From the NCBI GenBank assembly GCA_028015205.1, contig CM051518.1:30408001-30472000 (forward strand): 64,000 bases of DNA. Reading direction: 5' to 3'. Both the position numbers and the translations under genes were made by a program. This document shows positions 58,101 through 64,000 of the stretch, piece by piece; the stretch's first letter is position 1; each line of letters opens with the position of its first letter. The DNA is from Mytilisepta virgata. Lineage: Eukaryota > Mollusca > Bivalvia > Mytilida > Mytilidae. The notes under the pieces are model-generated. The model had not been told where the DNA came from and searched no databases. It saw only the letters and a list, made by a program, of their open reading frames with translations.

Positions 58101-61100
58101 TACTTCAGAAAAGGCCATAATAAGATCACCTGGTACTAACAAGCATGTAATTATGCCATGGCCAGACGTGAATAGCCATTCATTAGACAAAAGAACATTT
58201 AGGGAAGAACAGAATAAAGACCCTGAGGTTCTTCAGCTCGGCAAGAGGGCTCTACCCCAAGAAGAAGCAGACAAAGTGGCCGAATGTTACTATCATCAAG
58301 ACGGCATTTTAATGAGGAAGTGGAGGCCCCCTGATGCTATCCCAGAGGAGGAATGGAGAGTGGTATACCAAGTGGTGGTGCCTAAAGTCTATAGGCAAGA
58401 AATTATTGGTCTTGCCCATGACACCCCCTTGGCTGGACATTTAGGTATAAGGAAGACTTGCCTTAAGATCTTGCAACATTTCTACTGGCCCAGACTTAGA
58501 AATGATGTCGCAGAATACTGCAAATCATGCCATATATGCCAGGTTGTTGGCAAGCCTAACCAGAAAATACCACCAGCACCACTTCTGCCTATTCCAGCCT
58601 TTGAAGAACCTTTCAGCCGAGTACTTATTGATTGCGTTGGACCTTTACCAAAGACCAAGACTGGAAATGCTTATTTATTAACGATCATGTGTACATCCAC
58701 TCGCTTTCCTGAGGCTATTCCCTTAAGGAATATTAAGACACCAACTATTGTCAAAGCTCTTATCAAATTTTTCACATTAGTAGGACTTCCTAAGTCTATA
58801 CAGTCCGACCAGGGTTCAAATTTTATGTCAGGTTTATTTCAGCAGGTCGTTTACCAGTTAGGGATTGCTCAGTATAGATCAAGTGCTTATCATCCAGAAT
58901 CTCAAGGTGCCTTAGAACGTTTTCATCAAACATTGAAGAACATGATTAGGACTTTTTGTCTTCAATTTGACAGGGACTGGGATGATGGTGTTCACTTTCT
59001 ACTTTTTGCGGTTCGAGAGGCTGTTCAAGAATCCCTTGGTTTTAGCCCCTTTGAGTTAGTGTTTGGTCATACTGTAAGGGGACCTTTGAAATTGGTTAAG
59101 GAAAAATGGCTTAATGAACACACTGACTTGAATCTTCTAGACTATGTATCTAGATTTAAAGAAAAATTGTATACTGCTTGTCAAATTGCTCAGAAAAACT
59201 TAAAAACTGTACAGAATAAGATGAAAATATGGTATGATAAAGATGCCAGGGACAGAGTTTTTGAGCCTTGTGATAAGGTACTTGTATTTTTGCCAGTCCC
59301 TGGGCATCCTTTACAGGCTAAATACTGTGGTCCTTATACAATTGACAGTAAAATCAATGATTTGAATTATATTGTAAAAACTCCAGGTCGGCGTAAACAA
59401 AATAGAGTGTGTCACATTAATATGTTAAAACCATATTTTGAGCGTACTAATGAAGGTGAGAGTAAACCAGTTGCCACTTTAGCCATGGTTAAATCGGAGA
59501 ACGATCATGACAAACCAGACATAATTGAACCATCTTTTGATTTCAAGACTGTGGAACAAACTGTTAGATTGAAAAATTCTGAAATTTTGTCAAATTTAGA
59601 CTCAAAACTTGCACATCTGACTTTCGATCGCAGAGAAAAATTGAAAACTTTGGTATTTTCTTTTAAAAATCTTTTTCCAGATGTGCCAAATAAAACCTCT
59701 GATGTTTGTCATGATGTTGATGTAGGCGATGCTTCTCCAATTAAGCAACATCCTTACCGGCTCAATCCACTTAAACTTGATTTGTTTATGAGACAAGAAA
59801 TTAGATATATGCTTTATCTAGATTTTATTAAAACACTGTATACATACTATATATTTTTGTATATATTGTTCATGCGAAGTTCTCGTTACCCTCCAACTTC
59901 TTTTAAGGGGGGAGGTGTTATGATATTGTATTATTATATTTATTTTGATATGGTATTGTAATTATTATATTATTTATCTTGGCCTGATTTGTTTTGCGTA
60001 GCCTTATAACATGTATAATATGTTTACATAATATTTATAGTTGTTTACCAAATAATGTTATAACTGCGCAGTTTAGAAATCACTGGAACAATAATGGATA
60101 CTGATGGAATGACTAGACTTTCTATTTGACTTACGTAATAATTATGGTGTGATTCGAACTTCTACCGTATTCCAGAAGTTTCCGTTCTACAGTATATATA
60201 TGGACACGAAAGTTGGACTTGCAGAGCATAGCATATTGGACCGTACATAGACATTCTTGTGTTCTCAGCTGTTGGATTTATTTACGTTTCATACATCGTA
60301 CTTGACAGACTGTTATTTTCATTACATCATACTAGATTGTGACTGATTGGATATAATACTCCGTTTGGATTCAGGCAACAGTGACCAGAATTCCGGATCA
60401 AGAAAAAACAGGATTTTGAACAGTTAAGTTGACATTTTAGTTTTTTTTGTAATATTTTTGTAAACTTTGTATATATAATAAATCTTGTTAAATTTTATTA
60501 TTGATTTGTGTCTTTTGTTGGCTACATTTTAAAGGTGATTTCGGCCGTAACAAAATATAGGGTTGATAATTAGGCTTGATTTTGTATTTTTCTAGGTTTG
60601 ACTGGTTTCTATGGGGGAAGTATTCTGACTAAACCCTTTCCAGGCGAATGATGTCTCAAGCCATCAGGCTCATTTCCAGTCATTTGTATGCCCCTAATTC
60701 ACTCCACTGATATTTGGATACACTTTTTTCGTCTTGATTGCAAGAGAAACATTATAGCTACAGATGCAGTAACATTTGGGACCCAAATTCACATGTATGA
60801 ATTAACAGACCATGCAAAATAGCCTTGTGCCATCATTTGGCACAAAGGGTGAATTAAGAGGAGGGGTGGGCTGCCTTTTGGGCCCTAAATGGAATATTGT
60901 AGGGTGGGAAAATTTTACTTATGAGCTTTACAGGAACAGCAAGGATCATTTAATACCTCAGTGTGTGTGAAATATTTAAATGTTGTTTTTTTTTTTTTAA
61001 CTTTGGAGCACCATTAACAGTGCAAAAATGCCCAAAATTGCACTTTTGGCCTCCAAGGGCTTCCATACATCGATCCTTCAACACAATTTTAGTTAGTTTT

Positions 61101-63553
61101 ACCTCTTGTTAGGAATGAATGGAAAGATGGCACCCCACTCTAACACATGCATTACTAGGTACATGGGGCCTTCACCCTGGTTTCCATGGAAACAGGAAGT
61201 TCCCAAAATCAGCAAAAATAGGCATATATCTGTTGGTGAGGGCTTTTTTATCCAAGACCCTCCCCCTCCACCCCTCTTTCCCATCCTCCATCTTCCCTAC
61301 CTTTTATATAATGCACTGGTAAAATTTCATTCACAAACTCTGCCTCATTTGCATATTACAAACGAAAGTTTCCAAAGTCTAGAAAGCAGACAGTTTCTGA
61401 AAATTAGCTCAGGGTTGAAAGTGTTAAGTAGTGCTTACTGAAAATAATCACAAAAAATTTAAATATTAAGGGTAGACACAGAAAAAATAATGGTAAGCAG
61501 AAACATACAATGTTTTCTTGGCCTATAGATGTTAAAATGACAATCACCTACAAATTTTCCAATTTATGCATGAAAATGAAACAATCAAATGTTTTGAGAT
61601 TTTGTTTCAAGTTGGATAAAAGTATATCAACGGTGATGCTTAAGTGTAAAAATACAATTACTATGTCAATTATATATAGAAGTGTTTACATGAATACAAG
61701 TCTTTTGTCTCTGTAGTAAATCATTGCAGTTACAAAGTGAAGAGACATGTTTCTAGAGTAAAACATTCCATTTTGGGAATTTTTTAACACTTGGAACAAA
61801 TATATAATAGCCTGTCAACACTGAGGTTGTGAGTTCGAATCTCACCTGTGGTGGGGTGTGTTCGACTCCGATCTTAATTGACAAGGATTGACAATTTTCC
61901 TACCGAAGGTCGTGGTTCTCTTCGGGTACTCCGGCTTCCTCTACCAATAAAAACTGGCCGCCGGGAAATAGCTAAATGTGCTGAAAACGGCATAAAACCC
62001 AACTAAACAAACAAACAAACAAATATATAATATATCTAAATTATTATAAAATATACAGTTTATTTGTTCAATACTTAGAAACAAGTACTAATGCAGTCTT
62101 AGGGAGCTTTTCATAAGTACCGGTACAAATAAAGTGTATATTTTCCAACAATGTACAATGATGTATGTATATTGTTTTTATCCTGCAATGATAAATTTTT
62201 ATCTATTATTGAGGCAAGCAATGAAAATGGGGCATTTCTGGCATGTAATCTAGGAAATACATAATTCATAAAAACACTGAAAAAGTATCAGTACACAGTA
62301 CAAACTATCATTGCTAAGGCCACAGCAAATTGATTTTAAGTTCTTTGGATTTTACCCGTCCAAATTTCGGACTTTGTTAATTTTAAGAAGAGAAAAATTT
62401 TGCCTCTTCATTTTCCAAAAATTCTGAAAATTTGACCCAAATTCTTCATTTTTCAAGAAATTGAAAGTAAAGTGTTGCCTGCTCCTAAAATTTGTTAAAG
62501 CATAATAAAAAATTCCATTTTTAGTTAAAAAAAATTTGTGCCGCATGTAAATTTGATCATCACCTGAAAAAAACTAGTCCTCAAGAAAAAAAAAATAAAA
62601 TAAAAATTTCGCTCACCCACACCTATTTTTGCCATAAAAAATCCAAAGAACTAAAAATCAGTTTAGTGTGGCCTAATGATGACAAGTGTACAAGGAGTTG
62701 ATAGATGCTACTAGCAGAATATGGAAATATCTATCACATTTTATCTGGCTATTTAACAGGCGAGTTGGAGTATATTATTTTTAAGCCTGATTAGATGTAG
62801 ATTCTCCTTCAGGTACGAGTGAGTTATGGAATTTCTCCACCCAAGATAGTTAAATTTTCGGTTTACAACACGCAAGCCTTTAGCGAGCGTGTTAAAATCT
62901 AAAATTTAACTATTGAGGGTGGAGAAATTCCATAACTCATGAGTAAATTGAAGGAGAATCTGTTTCTCCTATGATTTTTGACAAAAACCTCAAGAAAATG
63001 TCGTTGCTATGTAGTTTGTTGACAAAGACGTCATATCGGGACTTCTCTAGTTTATCGTTCTAATAACTGTAGAAAAAAGGGCAGTTATTCATAGAAATTT
63101 AATCACTGAGAAGTGGTTAAAGATATTATGTATTTTTATCCCACCGATTAAACACCTCAGGAATAGGAGAAATATATATAATGAGTAACCTGAAAACACC
63201 ATGAACACAGGATATTTAAATATTTTGTGAAGGGAAATATGAAGTCCATCACTTTCCAACCAACATATTATTTTAGGCAAGTACTCACATATTGTCTTGA
63301 AAAGGTCTATCTATTTATATAAGTACTCTTTATTCAGTAATTCATGACTTCTGCTAAAAAAATGCTTTTATTCATAAAGCTGCTGTCAAATCATATCATA
63401 AGGCATGAAATTAATAATAGCCCTCTTTTTATGAAGGTGATTCTGAACCTACCCCAGGAGATACTTTAGAGTTTCAACTGAAAGTTAAATGTACTAAATG
63501 TTTGAAAGTGACAGATACAACAGATCCTGATGACCTGTACAAAGATCATAAAG
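52067..63553 (+). CDS. POLR1C: RNA polymerases I and III subunit RPAC1 (POLR1C), exons 1-5, runs off the window
   Basis: Exons 52067-52129, 54156-54227, 54638-54745, 55361-55493 and 63437-63553 are in one frame and give the first 164 residues of a protein usually near 345. The reading starts [20 protein letters not shown], then [59 protein letters not shown] and [20 protein letters not shown]. This is the alpha-like subunit that pairs with POLR1D and nucleates assembly of RNA polymerases I and [20 protein letters not shown] is the conserved alpha motif. Exon 5 ends in phase with a gtaaga donor, so more exons follow. Intron 4 (7.9 kb) holds a recent LTR retrotransposon in the sense orientation. 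Confidence 0.95.
52431..52916 (+). mobile_element. Family A Helitron-like element, compact complete copy
   Basis: This is the shortest intact-looking copy, about 485 bases. The left end is aggtcacctggccc after a T run. About three units with ttggaacaaaactaggcag follow, then the perfect palindrome AGGCTCCTGGGAGCCT at 52897-52912, CTAG at 52913-52916, and T. It is a good type copy for the family. It lies in POLR1C intron 1. Confidence 0.68.
54156..54227 (+). CDS. POLR1C: POLR1C coding exon 2
   Basis: It encodes [20 protein letters not shown] and KFEK. The acceptor is gttttttag and the donor gttaga. The DFPG-Y-DDAW motif is characteristic of RPAC1. Confidence 0.94.
54638..54745 (+). CDS. POLR1C: POLR1C coding exon 3
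   Basis: It encodes 36 residues, including [20 protein letters not shown] and LSE, before a gtgagt donor. It contains the alpha-motif helix used for dimerisation. Confidence 0.96.
55361..55493 (+). CDS. POLR1C: POLR1C coding exon 4
   Basis: It encodes [40 protein letters not shown] and YRQD, then one base of a Gly codon before gtatgt. The LTR element begins 43 bases after its end. Confidence 0.96.
55814..55821 (+). promoter_or_regulatory. TATA box of the 5' LTR
   Basis: TATATATA lies 278 bases into the LTR. AATAAA 284 bases further on fits a short R region in the second half of the LTR. It is positioned in the sense direction of POLR1C. Confidence 0.5.
56098..56103 (+). terminator. AATAAA in the 5' LTR
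   Basis: It is a canonical polyadenylation signal in sense with POLR1C intron 4, repeated in the 3' LTR at 60477-60482. It is followed by T-rich and TTTGTG-type sequence that could act as a downstream element. Confidence 0.55.
56179..56196 (+). other. Primer-binding site, complementary to tRNA-Pro
   Basis: TGGGGGCTCGTCCGGGAT lies five bases after the 5' LTR. It is the exact complement of the conserved 3' 18 bases of animal tRNA-Pro, and the same 18-mer is the well-known primer site of murine gammaretroviruses. Confidence 0.9.
56263..59961 (+). CDS. Gag-protease-integrase polyprotein with truncated RT
   Basis: The ORF has 1,232 residues, starts at an ATG in good context and has no frameshift. 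Residues 74-155 are a charged coiled coil built of KLKQLE-type repeats. Residues 160-330 are capsid, with a SCAN-like stretch at about 245-312. C386, C389, H394 and C399 form a CCHC knuckle. The protease has DTGA at 470-473 and LLLGND at 538-543. The integrase has H719, H726, C756, C759, then D790, D849 and E885 (DD35E), and GPY at 1023-1025. Residues about 1120-1190 match the start of a Ty3/gypsy RT ([20 protein letters not shown]). The frame then jumps to unrelated residues, crosses the polypurine tract and stops in the LTR. All RT and RNase H catalytic residues are absent. Confidence 0.92.
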   Translation: MEFDAGKFLKTPDLEGFDKLKKEELVLLAKHLKIDFRTSMRKQIIKNLVIDNLVDLEIFGEEALDLKVEKVDAFKLKQLELEHELKLKQLEKQLENEVKLKQLEKEDEFKLKQLENEVKLKQLEKEEKQLQAELEMKERLEMEKIKIEMAKVESNTKSKSEHFEAAKNIRLVPKFCEKTVDKFFPQFEKIAQNLKWPKPYWTTMLQSVFVGKAAEIYSALSSEKSSDYDTVKQEVLKAYELVPEAYRQKFRSYKKFETQTYVEFAREKEDLFDKWLTSKKIDKNFDKLRQLMLLEEFKQCVNLDLKTHLDDKTVETLQDAAVVSDNYTISHKRSFKGQNFNTSSGNYKNQSTERTDIKPVAQNKSPSSYNMSGPKFDTFEKKSLTCAYCKKNGHLMADCFRLQKKNERDHKPKSSACTTPVVTNKLECPASQAFKSSFCDYMEDYKPFMSDGFVSIVDNTTPQPIKILRDTGASQSLLLEGVLPLSEETSVGASVLLRGVELGCIDVPLHRIYLKSDLITGPVVVGVRPTLPVEGVSLLLGNDLARNKVVPEPIVTSEPVVDVKSPEDDAELYPACVVTRAMARKKQDEDLQEGQYDYMDLSDSFFADIEGPGTSEKAIIRSPGTNKHVIMPWPDVNSHSLDKRTFREEQNKDPEVLQLGKRALPQEEADKVAECYYHQDGILMRKWRPPDAIPEEEWRVVYQVVVPKVYRQEIIGLAHDTPLAGHLGIRKTCLKILQHFYWPRLRNDVAEYCKSCHICQVVGKPNQKIPPAPLLPIPAFEEPFSRVLIDCVGPLPKTKTGNAYLLTIMCTSTRFPEAIPLRNIKTPTIVKALIKFFTLVGLPKSIQSDQGSNFMSGLFQQVVYQLGIAQYRSSAYHPESQGALERFHQTLKNMIRTFCLQFDRDWDDGVHFLLFAVREAVQESLGFSPFELVFGHTVRGPLKLVKEKWLNEHTDLNLLDYVSRFKEKLYTACQIAQKNLKTVQNKMKIWYDKDARDRVFEPCDKVLVFLPVPGHPLQAKYCGPYTIDSKINDLNYIVKTPGRRKQNRVCHINMLKPYFERTNEGESKPVATLAMVKSENDHDKPDIIEPSFDFKTVEQTVRLKNSEILSNLDSKLAHLTFDRREKLKTLVFSFKNLFPDVPNKTSDVCHDVDVGDASPIKQHPYRLNPLKLDLFMRQEIRYMLYLDFIKTLYTYYIFLYILFMRSSRYPPTSFKGGGVMILYYYIYFDMVL
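59905..59915 (+). other. Polypurine tract
   Basis: AAGGGGGGAGG abuts the 3' LTR, the expected site for plus-strand priming. Confidence 0.9.
59916..60552 (+). repeat. 3' LTR
   Basis: It is 637 bases, offset from the 5' LTR by 4,379 with no difference seen. AATAAA falls at 60477-60482. The element's ORF runs 46 bases into it before its stop. Confidence 0.95.
60553..61809 (+). other. POLR1C intron 4, between LTR element and SINE
   Basis: It is unique-looking intron sequence with a pyrimidine-rich stretch at about 61255-61305 and a palindromic X-box-like motif at 61180-61193. There is no coding signal. Confidence 0.5.
61810..62018 (+). mobile_element. SINE, 5'-truncated, with 14-bp target duplication
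   Basis: It starts within the tRNA-like head (gcctgtcaacactgagg), keeps the B box and body, and ends in an aacaaacaaac tail. The flanks repeat acaaatatataata exactly (61796-61809 and 62019-62032). This shows LINE-type retrotransposition of a truncated copy. Confidence 0.85.
62318..62673. mobile_element. PIF/Harbinger-like MITE, 356 bp
   Basis: Inverted ends start GGCCACAGCAAATTGATTTT on the left and GGCCACACTAAACTGATTTT (reverse complement) on the right, and continue with ttctttggatttt on both sides, about 37 bases in all. TAA flanks both ends (62315-62317, 62674-62676), the 3-bp duplication typical of PIF/Harbinger. It has no ORF. Confidence 0.6.
62799..62961. repeat. Fold-back element with 60-70-bp arms
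   Basis: The ends are agattctccttc and gaaggagaatct. The inner parts pair ttatggaatttctccacc with its complement and aacacgc with gcgtgtt. Only a small loop remains, so almost the whole 163 bases folds into one hairpin with a few bulges. No clear target duplication was seen. Confidence 0.7.
63437..63553 (+). CDS. POLR1C: POLR1C coding exon 5
   Basis: It completes the split Gly codon and encodes [20 protein letters not shown] and [18 protein letters not shown], ending before gtaaga. The acceptor tttttatgaag is weak in pyrimidines, yet phase and homology both fit. Confidence 0.9.
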
Positions 63554-63734
63554 GTAAGATGTCAAATTGTATACATGTTCACGATTTTTTGGATTTTATA
63601 CAGATCTTACGGGTATAAACATTATTCTCTGAAGTTTGGACTGTTTCATCCACATATCGGACAGTTAGATATTTGTGGTCTTATTCAAGAACAGTGGTAG
63701 CGCTTAGTGATATGAAAAATCCATATCTCTTATT

Positions 63735-63911
63735 AGATAACAAGAAAAATAAATGGAAATGGTGAGCTGTCAAAAGGGGCGTAAAACGACTAAAATGTAT
63801 GGAAAACAATAGTCGAACAAAACCAAATATAAAATCGTAAAAAAACAACAACAAACTAAAAAGTTAAACCTTTTGACAGCTCACCATTTCCATTTATTTT
63901 TCTTGTTATCT
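63735..63911. repeat. Perfect 43-bp inverted repeat in POLR1C intron 5
   Basis: Arms 63735-63777 and 63869-63911 are exact reverse complements around a 91-base spacer. The outer flanks share atatctcttatt (63723 and about 63956) as a direct repeat, suggesting a target duplication or larger unit. Perfect arms imply recent origin or gene conversion. Confidence 0.8.
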
Positions 63912-64000
63912 ATTGTCGCATGAGCTGTTTCGCAACATACTTAGTTTTTTTTATCATATCTCTTATTGACCCTTTTATGATGCAATATCATTTAGCGTGT

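Larger units (their letters stand above)
55537..60552 (+). mobile_element. Gmr1-like (Ty3/gypsy) LTR retrotransposon lacking RT and RNase H, 5,016 bp
   Basis: The element is bounded by two 637-bp LTRs that match at every base I compared, begins TGTTA, ends TAACA, and is flanked by AAAT on both sides (55533-55536, 60553-60556). Inside are a tRNA-Pro primer-binding site, one ORF for Gag, protease and integrase, and a polypurine tract. Integrase precedes the RT remnant. That order, with a Ty3/gypsy-type integrase carrying a GPY/F module and a SCAN-like capsid region, is known for Gmr1-like elements first described from cod. The RT core and RNase H are missing. Identical LTRs mean a very recent insertion, so it presumably moved using RT supplied by another copy. 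Confidence 0.92.

Noticed and set aside
55537..60552. Infectious retrovirus-like element with envelope
   Set aside because: No envelope frame exists; after integrase there is only a short RT stub and the 3' LTR.

Overview
The window is animal nuclear DNA, AT-rich, with long introns, GT-AG splice sites and many interspersed repeats. Three conserved animal genes can be read through their exons. The repeat landscape (many short elements carrying 146-170 bp satellite units, GACGG microsatellites and tRNA-derived SINEs) points to a bivalve mollusc, probably a mytilid mussel. That assignment is inference from repeat types, not from a species-diagnostic gene. All coordinates were read by eye.

Layout. 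1-5,700: repeats upstream of the first gene. 6,078-27,430 (+): a nine-exon gene for an ARHGAP11A-type RhoGAP of 1,200 residues. Its introns hold Helitron-like copies, an 835-bp TIR element, a hAT-like MITE and several inverted repeats. 27,431-38,968: 3' flank with SINEs and more Helitron-like copies. 38,969 to about 51,887 (-): AP2S1, the sigma subunit of the AP-2 clathrin adaptor, with only the initiator Met exon uncertain. 52,067 to beyond the window end (+): the first five exons of POLR1C (RPAC1), the shared subunit of RNA polymerases I and III. AP2S1 and POLR1C appear to be head to head with a short shared promoter.

The most interesting object is a 5,016-bp LTR retrotransposon at 55,537-60,552, in the sense orientation inside POLR1C intron 4. 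Its two 637-bp LTRs look identical, it has a 4-bp target duplication, a tRNA-Pro primer-binding site and a polypurine tract. Its single ORF runs in the order capsid with a SCAN-like region, CCHC knuckle, aspartic protease, HHCC/DD35E integrase with GPY/F module, and then only the first stub of a reverse transcriptase. Integrase upstream of RT in a Ty3/gypsy-type element is the hallmark of the Gmr1-like lineage. The RT core and RNase H are deleted, so this is a very recent insertion of an element that needs RT supplied in trans.

A second theme is the set of Helitron-like non-autonomous families. At least eight different ones end in short palindromes (several followed by CTAG) and carry their own tandem units. 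The unit lengths fall into narrow classes of 146-147, 160-161 and 166-170 bp. Several are nested in one another with boundaries clean enough to order the insertions.

The three genes are unrelated in function (cytokinesis, endocytosis, transcription). The window is a slice of a gene-sparse, transposon-rich chromosome rather than a functional cluster.
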